Assembly (NCBI RefSeq): GCF_008274695.1
Contig: NZ_VTOU01000001.1
Coordinates: 1-64,000, forward strand
Origin: Sphingomonas montanisoli
Lineage (GTDB): Bacteria; Pseudomonadota; Alphaproteobacteria; Sphingomonadales; Sphingomonadaceae
Reading direction: 5' to 3'
Length of the DNA: 64,000 nucleotides
How positions within the stretch are numbered: position 1 is the first letter of the stretch; each line of letters begins with the position of its first letter. Position numbers and translations under genes: made by a program. The notes under the pieces are model-generated. The model was not told where the DNA came from. It saw only the letters and a list, made by a program, of their open reading frames with translations, and ran no database searches. Shown here in pieces: positions 1 through 7,529 of this stretch.

Positions 1-868
1 CGTGGAGGAGGCGGGCAACCGCTTCCGGTTCATTGCCAGCGTTGTGCGTGGCGGGGGTGGGCTCGGCAGCGCGCGGCATGCCGATCCCCATCGCGCGATA
101 GAGGTCACGTCGCTCGGAGCGCGAAATGCCTTTGGTCGCGAGAAACTTGTCGAGGGACGCCTTGTCGGTGGGCATATCGCTGCTGGCATAGACCGGCATT
201 TGAGCCTCGCGCGCCATAACCTCGTCGGCGAAGCCCTTATCGACGGCGTCTTGGCCCCCGATGTAGGTTTCGGCTTTCATCATCGCGAGCAGCTCGTCGC
301 GTTCCAGTCCGGTGCGCGCGACATAGGTGTCGGCCATCGCGGTATCGAGCTTGCGGAGGGTCGCGATCGCGGCCTCCATATCGTCAGCGTTACCGAAGAA
401 AACGCCCTGCGCCTGGTGGATCATGATCTCGGCATTGTGCGCGATCGCGATCGTGTCACCGGCCATGGCGATGATCGACGCGGCCGAGGCGGCGATCCCG
501 AGGATCTGCACCGCGACGGGCATCGGGTGCCGGCGGAACAGATTGTAGATGGCGACGCCCTCAAAATAGTTGCCGCCGGGCGAATTGATCTCGACTGTAA
601 CGGCCTTGTTGCCGATCGAGCGCAGCGCGCCAGCGACACGCGCCGCGGTAACGCCATTGCCCTCATAATCGGCGCCGATCCGGTCGAAGATCGAGATCGT
701 AGGGTTGTCCGATGCAAGCGCGGAAACTTCGAACTTCGCGAAGTCTGACGCGAGCGCTTGGGTTTCGAACTGCCAATCGTTGCCGCCGGCCAGGTCGGGC
801 ATGGCCGGCGGCCGCTCGGCGCGGATCCCCCAGAGCGCGGTGCGGGTCAGCAAGCTGCTACGCTGCAT
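1..868 (-). CDS. ClpP-like prohead (head maturation) protease, C-terminus cut by window edge
   Basis: Reading the minus strand from ATG at 868 gives an uninterrupted frame of about 289 codons that runs off the window start. After a roughly 65-residue lead it has the S14/ClpP-like fold signature: VEINSPGGN (near residue 95), a small-residue stretch GIAASAAS that should hold the nucleophilic serine, and EIMIHQ with the catalytic histidine. Such proteases process scaffold and capsid precursors during head assembly and sit just after the portal gene, as here. The ATG overlaps the portal stop by 11 bases, so the two are translationally coupled. The C-terminal part beyond position 1 is not visible, so a fused scaffold or capsid domain cannot be excluded. 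Confidence 0.9.
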   Translation of the reverse strand, partial: MQRSSLLTRTALWGIRAERPPAMPDLAGGNDWQFETQALASDFAKFEVSALASDNPTISIFDRIGADYEGNGVTAARVAGALRSIGNKAVTVEINSPGGNYFEGVAIYNLFRRHPMPVAVQILGIAASAASIIAMAGDTIAIAHNAEIMIHQAQGVFFGNADDMEAAIATLRKLDTAMADTYVARTGLERDELLAMMKAETYIGGQDAVDKGFADEVMAREAQMPVYASSDMPTDKASLDKFLATKGISRSERRDLYRAMGIGMPRAAEPTPATHNAGNEPEAVARLLH

Positions 869-2162
869 CGGTCTTTTCCTCTTGCATGATCGCGGCGGCG
901 GTGGTGCCGGGGCGGGGCAGGTCGTCGCCACCGTCGACCGGATTGCGATCCATCGTCTCGCGCGCCTCGTTCTGGGTCAGGTAGCCGTTGTTCGGCCCAA
1001 GCGCGGCCTTCAGAAAGTCGGCCTGATCCTTGAGCGAACCGCGAAGCAGTGCGCCCTCATTGAACTTCGCGTAATAGGTCTGCTGCTCGGCCGGGGTGAG
1101 CAGCCACATCCACACCGCCTCTTCCCAGATCACAAACCAGGGCATCAAGCAGTAGGTGATGAAGAACAGCGACAGCTGCTCGATGCCGCTTCCCCAGCTC
1201 GTCTCGTCGAACATCAGAAGCGGCCGGGGAACGCCGGTGAACCGTGCGACTTCCTCCGCCTCGCGCTTCATCAGCTCGACCAGCTGCGAATCCCGGGCAG
1301 TCGATGCGAAGAGCTTAGCCTTCAGACCTTCCTCGAGGATCAGCCAGTCGTCGGTCGCGCCGACGCCGGCATAGTCCTCGCGCAAGCTGTCCTTCAGGTT
1401 TCCGATCGCCTCGGCGCCGAGTGATACATCCGTCTCCAGCGCGCCGCGCGCCATTGTGCCCTTGGTGAGCAGGCGGGCGGCCGCTTGCTGCGCTCGCACG
1501 GCCATGCCCAGCGTGTCGGCCGCGACATCGAGGATAGAAATGCCGTTGAGGCCATCCAGCGTCAGGGGCGTGCTGAAGTGAAAGACGTCGTCGGCCTGCA
1601 GGATCGTCGTACCGCCGCTTGGCCGGTTATACCGGAAGGTCAGATCGAAGGTGTCCGACAGCAGCGGCTTGATGCTTCCGCGGGCGAGCGGGACGAGCTG
1701 GCGCACCGCGCCACGGGATTTGATCTTTAGCGCGTAGGCTGCGCCATCGAGCAGGGCACAGAGCTGCATGTAGCTCTTGAACCGCGATGCCGTCTGATAG
1801 TCGTTCGGCTTGCGATGCAGGACATTGAACAGCGGGTGGTCGGTCGCCTTTTCGGTATCGCGGCCGTTTCGACGGCGGAGGTGCAGCGGCAGCATGCCCA
1901 TCGACCCGCACTGAAGCGTAAGGGCACGGTTCAAGGTGCTATTGCGAAGCGCCAAGCGCTCGTTGACCGCGACGCCGGCAAATCCCGTACGCCCGCCAGT
2001 GCCCCGCATCATCTCCAGCAGGGCAGGATCGCTCAGCGAATAAGTTTCGTATGCGACGATCGGGCCAGCCAGTTGGGGATGCCCGATGCGCTGAGGCTGC
2101 GCGCCATTACGACGATAGCCAGCCGCTGCCCTATATTGATCGGGCGACGTGAATCCTGCCAT
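858..2162 (-). CDS. Phage portal protein, HK97 family
   Basis: A 434-residue protein with the composition and order of an HK97-type portal, the dodecameric ring at the capsid vertex through which DNA is packaged. It contains the family-like segment around FTGVPRPLLMFDETSWG near the C-terminal third, followed by a stretch of large aromatic residues and a NEARE motif (LTQNEARETM). It lies between the large terminase (9 bases upstream, with a GGAGG ribosome-binding site in the gap) and the prohead protease, the canonical order. The start ATG at 2162 is the only one that fits that site. The length is normal for the family (about 400-450 residues). Confidence 0.92.
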   Translation of the reverse strand: MAGFTSPDQYRAAAGYRRNGAQPQRIGHPQLAGPIVAYETYSLSDPALLEMMRGTGGRTGFAGVAVNERLALRNSTLNRALTLQCGSMGMLPLHLRRRNGRDTEKATDHPLFNVLHRKPNDYQTASRFKSYMQLCALLDGAAYALKIKSRGAVRQLVPLARGSIKPLLSDTFDLTFRYNRPSGGTTILQADDVFHFSTPLTLDGLNGISILDVAADTLGMAVRAQQAAARLLTKGTMARGALETDVSLGAEAIGNLKDSLREDYAGVGATDDWLILEEGLKAKLFASTARDSQLVELMKREAEEVARFTGVPRPLLMFDETSWGSGIEQLSLFFITYCLMPWFVIWEEAVWMWLLTPAEQQTYYAKFNEGALLRGSLKDQADFLKAALGPNNGYLTQNEARETMDRNPVDGGDDLPRPGTTAAAIMQEEKTDAA

Positions 2163-2171
2163 GCCGCCTCC

Positions 2172-3992
2172 TTAGATCCGCAGGACGCCACGCGAGGCGT
2201 AAACCGATTTCTTTTTCGGCTTTTCGTTCATCGCGGCAGCGCCGACGACCATCGCGATCGTCACGATCCCGTCGATGCGGCCGCGCGACCGCTTTTTGTC
2301 GAAGGCTCGGTTGGCCTGGCCGTCCTCGATCAGCGCGGCATTGGCCGCGCAGCTATATGTCACCGGCGACGCGTCGATCGTGATCGACCCGTCAAGGATG
2401 GCGTCTTCCAGTTTCGTGATCGACTGCGGCATGCAGAGCTGCTTGTCTTCGAACAGGACGCGGGTGCCCTGCGCGTGGGCGACCAGCTTCATCCCCTTGC
2501 CGTCGGGCTTGCCCGGACCTTCATAGCGCCAGACTGGGAAACCTATCTCGTCACAGGCTTCGATGAAGCTCGCGATAAAAGCGGCGTCGAAGGTGAGGAA
2601 TGCGACGTCGTGTTCGGCTTCGATCTCCCTGACTTTCGCCGCAACGAAGGTCATATCGATCACGCTACCCGGCACCGCCGTCAGATATTTCTCATCGACC
2701 CACGCCTCGTAGGGCGCCGAATCCGCCTTGGCGCGATCCTCGATCCCCTCTTTGGTCGTCCAGTACCAGGTTTTGACGTCGTGCAGTGGGCCCTTGTCGA
2801 CACGCGGCGTGATCCAGTCTGCCGATAGGGCGGTGAGATCGTTTTTCCGGCTGAGATCGAGGGACAGATAGCAGCGCTTGCCGCGCAGCGCCTTTGTATC
2901 GACCGCCCCCTGAACCGCTGCCCAGGCCTCTTCCGCGATCCAGAAGTCGGCGGCGCCCGTAGGAATCCCGAAATAGAGACGCTTCACGGAGGATGCGGTC
3001 GATATCCGCGTTTGGGCCGTCACGACGCGCTCGCGGATATTGCCGATCGGGAAAGTCTCGCCGAGGGCCGGCAGCGCCTTTGGCCAGCAGGCCTCGTTGG
3101 CGAAAACCGTCTCGCGGTCAGCCTTATCGACACGGGCGACGAAGGCGAACGCCGTGTCGTCCTTGACCTTCCCGAGCGCGATGTCCTGATATTTGTCGGA
3201 GAAGGAAGTGCCGACATGCTGCGATGTCGCGGGCGTGTTCGTGCCGAGGATCATAATGGCGTTGCCCGCCATCTTCGTGATTGCCTCTTCCCAGGTGTTA
3301 ATCGCCGTGTCGGTGCGAAACTCGTGGATCTCGTCGGCCAACACCGCGGCAGGCCGGGGGCCGGACTGGCGCTCGCCACCGGCGAGGGTGCGGAAGAACG
3401 ACTTCGATTCCGGGTGCTCGATCATCCAGGCGTTTTCAAGTTCGCCGCGAATGACGACCTCGCCGCGCGTCTCAAGACTATCGCCCTCATCCTGCTCTGG
3501 GATGTCGGCCCGGCACATCGCCGTTGCGTCCCTGAAGAGCACGTTAGCGGTCGCCTTATCGTTGGCCAGCGCGAAGACCTGAGCTCGCGAGATATCGCAC
3601 CAGCCCATGATGTAGAGGCCAATCGCCGCCATCAGCGGAGACTTTGCCTGTCCCTTTCCTGTTTCGAGCCAAGCAGAGCGAAAGCGCCAGCGCCCGGTCG
3701 CATTCACCCAGCCGAAGATACTGCCGACAACGAAGGTGTGCCAGGACAGCGGGTGGAACGGCTGCCCGGCGCTCGGGCCATCAGTGACGGCCAGCACCGC
3801 CGGCATGAAGCCCAGCGCGTGCGCCGCCAGCTCTGGGCGCCAGTACAAGCCACGCTTCTCGGCGTCGCGAATGTCGCGCAGGTGCCTCTCGGCCTGCGCT
3901 CTGACGATCTCTCCGGTGACGATCCGCCCTGCGACCGCCGCCTCGGCCCATGCCGTGGTTGGGTCGGGCGCGGAAAGAAACCTATTTGGCAA
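2172..3992 (-). CDS. Phage terminase large subunit
   Basis: A 606-residue packaging motor. The N-terminal ATPase has a Walker A-like GKGQAKSP near residue 113 and a Walker B element AVLADEIHEF near residue 218, followed by the coupling-motif region around MILGTNTPA. The C-terminal half holds the RNase H-like nuclease, with conserved acidic residues in LSLDLSRKNDLTAL and FLTFDAAFI. It cuts concatemeric DNA and drives it into the prohead through the portal. It overlaps the small-subunit gene upstream by 11 bases and is followed by the portal. Its length fits the HK97-type terminase family (about 550-620 residues). Confidence 0.94.
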   Translation of the reverse strand: MPNRFLSAPDPTTAWAEAAVAGRIVTGEIVRAQAERHLRDIRDAEKRGLYWRPELAAHALGFMPAVLAVTDGPSAGQPFHPLSWHTFVVGSIFGWVNATGRWRFRSAWLETGKGQAKSPLMAAIGLYIMGWCDISRAQVFALANDKATANVLFRDATAMCRADIPEQDEGDSLETRGEVVIRGELENAWMIEHPESKSFFRTLAGGERQSGPRPAAVLADEIHEFRTDTAINTWEEAITKMAGNAIMILGTNTPATSQHVGTSFSDKYQDIALGKVKDDTAFAFVARVDKADRETVFANEACWPKALPALGETFPIGNIRERVVTAQTRISTASSVKRLYFGIPTGAADFWIAEEAWAAVQGAVDTKALRGKRCYLSLDLSRKNDLTALSADWITPRVDKGPLHDVKTWYWTTKEGIEDRAKADSAPYEAWVDEKYLTAVPGSVIDMTFVAAKVREIEAEHDVAFLTFDAAFIASFIEACDEIGFPVWRYEGPGKPDGKGMKLVAHAQGTRVLFEDKQLCMPQSITKLEDAILDGSITIDASPVTYSCAANAALIEDGQANRAFDKKRSRGRIDGIVTIAMVVGAAAMNEKPKKKSVYASRGVLRI

Positions 3993-4416
3993 CGGGCTTC
4001 AGATACGCATCCGCGCCAGTCGCGCGTCGCGCCTTACGTTCGACCTGGGCGGCGCCACCGCGGCGGCGTGGCGACAGACCCAGCTCCGCTTCAAGCGCCG
4101 CCGCCGAGGTGGCCGCCTCCTTCATAGCGGTGAAGTGCGGACTAATGCGGGCGATCGCCTTCGGATTGCCTCGCTTCGGCTTCGAAACCGGCCCTAGGTT
4201 CGCAGCGTCGATCGCCGCCTTGTCGTGAACGATGTAGATCATCACCAGCCGCGCTATTGCGTGGGCATTGGCCGGCGCGAGAATATTGCGGTTGCGCATC
4301 TCGCTCGTGATCGAGCGCCAATAAGCCCGGGCCGATTCCTTGTCGGCCGGATACTTCAGAAAGGCGTCCCAATCGGGCTCAACAACGATGTCGCCGCTGC
4401 CTTCGATCACGTTCAT
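3982..4416 (-). CDS. Phage terminase small subunit, P27-like
   Basis: A 144-residue basic protein directly upstream of the large terminase. The core (YWRSITSEMRNRN, then LVMIYIVHDKAA) matches the helical layout of P27-type small terminases, which recognise the packaging site. The C-terminus is rich in Arg and Ala and ends in PVAK. An in-frame upstream ATG at 4464 exists, but ATG 4416 is preferred because an AAGGGA ribosome-binding site lies nine bases before it. A short palindrome, CATCCC-ttc-GGGATG, lies just upstream. The family call rests mainly on position and general shape; the role in packaging is firm. Confidence 0.82.
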   Translation of the reverse strand: MNVIEGSGDIVVEPDWDAFLKYPADKESARAYWRSITSEMRNRNILAPANAHAIARLVMIYIVHDKAAIDAANLGPVSKPKRGNPKAIARISPHFTAMKEAATSAAALEAELGLSPRRRGGAAQVERKARRATGADAYLKPVAK

Positions 4417-4512
4417 GCAGCACCATCCCTTCGGGATGACCCCGAACTTTTTACTTGAAAACACATCTCAGTGCGCACGGAGGGGGCCGTCGGTGTCCAG
4501 CCTCGCGGCCTC

Positions 4513-4845
4513 TCAGACTTTCGACCCGGGGGGTGGGCCTGACCGATCGCGGTTCCAGGGGTGGTCGGCGCTGGTCGGCCGCCCGTCGCGCCCGATGCCG
4601 CGCCCCTCGATCGGGGCAGCGTGATTGAACTGCTCGGCCGTCACCTCGAGGTGGCACGGCTCGCAGAGGTTGCGGGTGTTCTCGTCGACGTCCTCACCGC
4701 CCAGCGCCAGCGGCTGGATATGGTCGACGCGGGTGGCGAGGGTGACACGACCTGCCGCCTCGCATCGCTCACACAGGCCGCCCGTGCGCGCCAAGCGGCG
4801 CTTACGCAGTTTGACCCCAGCCGAGCCCCGGATACGCTCGCCCAT
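4513..4845 (-). CDS. HNH endonuclease, phage type
   Basis: A 110-residue protein with the HNH layout: CERC zinc-binding pair at about residues 25-28, the VDHIQPLALGG catalytic segment with the metal-binding His, an Asn in ENTRNL, and the second CEPCH pair. Phage-encoded HNH nucleases next to the terminase genes stimulate terminase cleavage in HK97-like packaging systems, and this location fits. ATG 4845 has an AAGGGGG ribosome-binding site five bases away. The C-terminal 30 residues are polar and probably disordered. Confidence 0.93.
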   Translation of the reverse strand: MGERIRGSAGVKLRKRRLARTGGLCERCEAAGRVTLATRVDHIQPLALGGEDVDENTRNLCEPCHLEVTAEQFNHAAPIEGRGIGRDGRPTSADHPWNRDRSGPPPGSKV

Positions 4846-4905
4846 ACGAGCCCCCTTGGTCTTAGTGCTCGACCACCCTAATCAACCGAAGGGGCAGGGG
4901 AGAAC

Positions 4906-5466
4906 GTGGCAGTGGCAGACAGTTGGACATCGCCAGCGGTAATCGTCGGTGTGTGGGGCGCGATCGCGGCTACCGCTGCGTCGATCATCGCTTGGCGCGT
5001 ATTCCGTTGGCAGCGCCAAGCCGAGTTTCCGGTGGTCACATGCTCCCCGAGGCAGGCCGTGGAACATGACGACTGGATAGCGCTCAACATTGTGGTGCGG
5101 AACGTGACTGACACGGCGTGGCGCTCGACGCGCATGTCGATCAAGCGCCCGCGCGGGGCGAAAGGCTTTTCGGCGATGCTTGCCGAGAGGACCGGCACGT
5201 TCGACGACCTGATCAATTTCCAAGCCGCCGAGCGGACCTGCTCGTCAGTGTTCAAGATGGGCGCGGAAACGGCCGCTGCGGGAACCCCAAGGCATCAGCA
5301 CTGGGGCGGCGGAGACGTCTCTCATGAGACGATCTACCTGCTCAAATCGTCCATCCGGTCGAGCAAGCTGTCGATGCGCCTTAGCCTAGTATCCACCGAC
5401 GCGATCGAACGACGGATTACAATCGCCATCAAGAGGCAACTCGAAGCAGCGGCGGCGATCGCGTAG
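4906..5466 (+). CDS. Predicted single-helix membrane protein, unknown
   Basis: A 186-residue protein starting at GTG with GGGGAG just upstream. One hydrophobic segment at about residues 10-30 (VIVGVWGAIAATAASIIAW) is followed by a basic stop-transfer region and a soluble domain of about 150 residues (for example LNIVVRNVTDTAWRS) that I do not recognise. It is transcribed opposite to the structural genes around it and ends at a bidirectional terminator, so it behaves like an independently expressed cargo gene. Such genes in lysogens often act in exclusion or host fitness, but that role is only an inference. A small opposite-strand reading frame overlaps its 3' end. Confidence 0.65.
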   Translation: MAVADSWTSPAVIVGVWGAIAATAASIIAWRVFRWQRQAEFPVVTCSPRQAVEHDDWIALNIVVRNVTDTAWRSTRMSIKRPRGAKGFSAMLAERTGTFDDLINFQAAERTCSSVFKMGAETAAAGTPRHQHWGGGDVSHETIYLLKSSIRSSKLSMRLSLVSTDAIERRITIAIKRQLEAAAAIA

Positions 5467-5486
5467 ATTTGAAGCCAAGCCAGCAT
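5334..5486 (-). CDS. Possible 50-residue membrane peptide, antisense to the 3' end of the neighbour
   Basis: A short minus-strand frame begins at ATG 5486 with an excellent ribosome-binding site (GGAGGA, seven bases upstream). Residues 1-24 are strongly hydrophobic (MLAWLQIYAIAAAASSCLLM), followed by an alternating Arg/Asp tail (VDTRLRRIDSLLDRMDDLS) that could form a short coiled coil. It lies immediately downstream of a terminator on its own strand and overlaps the opposite gene by 133 bases, so it may be spurious. The strong site and clean membrane-anchor pattern argue that it may be made. Confidence 0.35.
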   Translation of the reverse strand: MLAWLQIYAIAAAASSCLLMAIVIRRSIASVDTRLRRIDSLLDRMDDLSR

Positions 5487-5502
5487 CAACCGCTCCTCCA
5501 AC

Positions 5503-5533
5503 AAAAAAACCCGCCGGGGAAGGGCGGGTTTTT
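5503..5533. terminator. Bidirectional Rho-independent terminator
   Basis: A perfect GC-rich stem, AAAACCCGCC paired with GGCGGGTTTT around a short G/A loop, has an A run on the left and a T run on the right. It therefore works on either strand. It ends the rightward membrane-protein gene and separates it from the leftward replication genes. Confidence 0.88.
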
Positions 5534-5612
5534 CTGAGCGCACGAATGCACTGTGGTCTAAGTGCCTCAATTCGTGCCCCCGCGCAAGAGGCTGATGTTA
5601 ACGCAGCACTGT

Positions 5613-6476
5613 TTAGCTCGCCCCTCCATCTGGGTCACACGTGGCCACGGTTTGGATGGCAGCCAAGATGATGTCGCGGACCTCCTCCCAAGGCCGCATA
5701 TAGCCCCGCTCATCAAGGAATTGCTCGTCCACGCCAATCGGCACGATCGCGCCGGTGAGGAACTCGGCCGCCGGCGCGGCCACCACTTTTGGCGCGCTGA
5801 CCGCGGCCACCAGATCGACCAGCGCCCGCATGAACCGATCCCTCGCCTCGGTGCGATGCTTACCAGATTTCGGGACCACGATGTTCCGCGTCACGGCCGG
5901 CTTGCGCCGTGCGTCGATCTTCTGGATTTCGCGCCCTCCGAAAAGCTCGATAGCGACTTCGGTAAAGTCTCGATCGAACAAGGCCACCGCCCGCAGCACG
6001 GCAAGCTCGTTCTTCACCCTCGCTTCGATCCGCTGCAGGGCGAGGTCGGCAAAGGCGATGCCCTCCAGCCGAGCGATCGCCAGATCCGCGCCGGACAACG
6101 TCGACCGGCCTCCGGTCCCCACGTTGAGCTGGCTCTTGACCTCCGAACGCTCGGACTCGTCGAACGCCTTGCGGTAGATCGCCAGCGCGCGAAGCTGCGC
6201 GGGGCTAAGCCCCTCGATGCTGAGGAACCGAGGGCGCACCTGCCAAGCCTTTCCGATCATGGTCCGCCGCCCGCCCGGCAGGATGTCATAGACCGGCGCC
6301 TGGACAAACTCGGAGTGACGCATGCGCTCTGGCGTCGGCTCGGCCGGATCGGCACGCGGCAGCTTGGGGCGGTCGGCCTGCTTCTTGGGCCTGATCGCGC
6401 CAGCCAGCGCGGCCCGCGTCCGTTCGGAAAGTCCGGCGCGAACGTCGATGATATCCTTCTTCCGTTCGCCGCTCAC
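5613..6476 (-). CDS. Conserved phage protein, unknown function (287 aa)
   Basis: The frame is open further upstream, but the start is set at GTG 6476 because it shares GTGA with the stop of the preceding 68-residue gene. The protein is charged, with a central region rich in Arg/Lys and Glu (LRALAIYRKAFDESERSEVK) and a helical C-terminal half (DLALQRIEARVKNELAVLRAV). No catalytic motif or membrane segment is visible. It closes the leftward replication operon, where phages often encode late-gene regulators or replication accessory factors. That role is not shown by the sequence. Confidence 0.75.
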   Translation of the reverse strand: MSGERKKDIIDVRAGLSERTRAALAGAIRPKKQADRPKLPRADPAEPTPERMRHSEFVQAPVYDILPGGRRTMIGKAWQVRPRFLSIEGLSPAQLRALAIYRKAFDESERSEVKSQLNVGTGGRSTLSGADLAIARLEGIAFADLALQRIEARVKNELAVLRAVALFDRDFTEVAIELFGGREIQKIDARRKPAVTRNIVVPKSGKHRTEARDRFMRALVDLVAAVSAPKVVAAPAAEFLTGAIVPIGVDEQFLDERGYMRPWEEVRDIILAAIQTVATCDPDGGAS

Positions 6477-6679
6477 TTCGTCACCTTCCGCTTTCCGTGA
6501 CATTTCTCGGCCAAGATCTCGGCCTGTTTGCGATCCGCCCAGCCGGGCAGCCATTCGGGATTGATGAGGATCAGGCCAGCATCGTGCCACGCCGCGCGGG
6601 CCGCCTGCCGAGCCCTTGCAGGGTCCGGGAGGTGGTTGAGCGGGGCGAAGCTCGCTAGCGATGATCGCACCCGGCTCAA
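6473..6679 (-). CDS. Small conserved phage protein (68 aa)
   Basis: A 68-residue basic protein with a compact hydrophobic core (AGLILINPEWLPGWADR) and a lysine-rich end (CHGKRKVTK). Its ATG overlaps the stop of the replication-protein gene (ATGA), and its stop overlaps the next gene (GTGA), so it is locked into the operon. The pattern resembles short proteins found beside helicase genes in related phages, but I cannot name a family. It was chosen over a longer overlapping frame because of the double stop/start coupling. Confidence 0.72.
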   Translation of the reverse strand: MSRVRSSLASFAPLNHLPDPARARQAARAAWHDAGLILINPEWLPGWADRKQAEILAEKCHGKRKVTK

Positions 6680-7497
6680 TGCTTAGTCCTCGCAAGCTCG
6701 GCGTCCCAGTAGGCCTCGGCCTCACGGGTCATCCGGGTCATCTCGGCGTAGCGGTCGACCGCATCCGGATTGCGCCGATCCCAGTCGTCCATCCGGCGGA
6801 TCGCCTCATCGCTGGCGGCGGTTGAGGCAGCCTGCTCACTGACCGCCTTTTGGTGCTTGGCGTTGAGCATCCGGCTGGTGGCATGGAACCAGCCGCGCCG
6901 CTTATCTTCGGGTTGCGCCTGCCACCAGCTGTCGATCGACGCCAACTCAGCGCGTAGATCGGCGATGGCGTGAAAGCTGCCTGCCCACTGGTCGAAGTCC
7001 CGCTGGTTGAGCCGGACGGTCTGCCCATCGAAAGCATAACCCAGTCCCGCCGTCGCGCGCTCGCGCGCGGGAGGTTCTTTCTTTATTTCATTCCCTTCTT
7101 TCTTCTTTGCGGCGCCGCCGCGGCGCTCGTCCGGCACCGCCGCACCGTTTACTGCGGCACCGCCGCGCGGGAGGGGCTGATAATAGTCGAAGTTACAGAT
7201 AGTTATTACGGTTTGGCCTGCGGCCTCGCCGCGCTCAATTTTTGCCGCCGCCGCACCGGCATCGAGAAAGCGCCGCACCCTCTTCTCATCCCACCTCCAC
7301 GCGGCCGCCATGAAGCGGATTGAATGAGAGAACTGGCCTCTCTGGAGATTGATCACACCTCCCTTCGTCGCGATGGTCGTCGGCTGATATACAGCCTGCT
7401 CGACCATCCACTGGAAAGCCGTGCGCTTGCAAAATGCCTCGCCTTGGAAAAGGGGGTGATCCATCCACCCGCGGGGCATGCGATACCAGCCGGTCAT
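6676..7497 (-). CDS. Phage replication-initiation-like protein
   Basis: A 273-residue protein with an N-terminal domain (residues 1-95: GWYRMPRGWMDHPLF ... RMAFQWMVEQA-like helices, QRGQFSHSIRFMAAAW, KRVRRFLD) resembling the winged-helix replisome-organiser domain of phage replication proteins. A low-complexity Gly/Ala/Lys linker follows, then a helical C-terminal domain (WAGSFHAIADLRAELASIDSWW) of the type that contacts a helicase. Position directly after dnaB and primase genes supports a role in origin binding or helicase loading. ATG 7497 has GGAG five bases upstream; the longer upstream frame would overlap dnaB by about 130 bases and was rejected. Confidence 0.78.
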   Translation of the reverse strand: MTGWYRMPRGWMDHPLFQGEAFCKRTAFQWMVEQAVYQPTTIATKGGVINLQRGQFSHSIRFMAAAWRWDEKRVRRFLDAGAAAAKIERGEAAGQTVITICNFDYYQPLPRGGAAVNGAAVPDERRGGAAKKKEGNEIKKEPPARERATAGLGYAFDGQTVRLNQRDFDQWAGSFHAIADLRAELASIDSWWQAQPEDKRRGWFHATSRMLNAKHQKAVSEQAASTAASDEAIRRMDDWDRRNPDAVDRYAEMTRMTREAEAYWDAELARTKH

Positions 7498-7529
7498 AGG
7501 GGCTCCATGTTGATCGAGAGGCGTGCCAT
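7494..7529 (-). other. Eleven-codon coupling frame between dnaB and the replication protein
   Basis: Directly at the dnaB stop (TGATG) an ATG opens an 11-codon frame, MARLSINMEPL. Its TGA overlaps the ATG of the replication-protein gene (ATGA). It bridges the 31-base gap exactly and contains the GGAG ribosome-binding site of the next gene. It could be a coupling peptide or coincidence. Confidence 0.3.

Noticed and set aside
2-748. Long open frame on the plus strand over the prohead protease
   Set aside because: The minus strand encodes an intact ClpP-like protease with its catalytic motifs; the plus frame is an antisense shadow of GC-rich codons.
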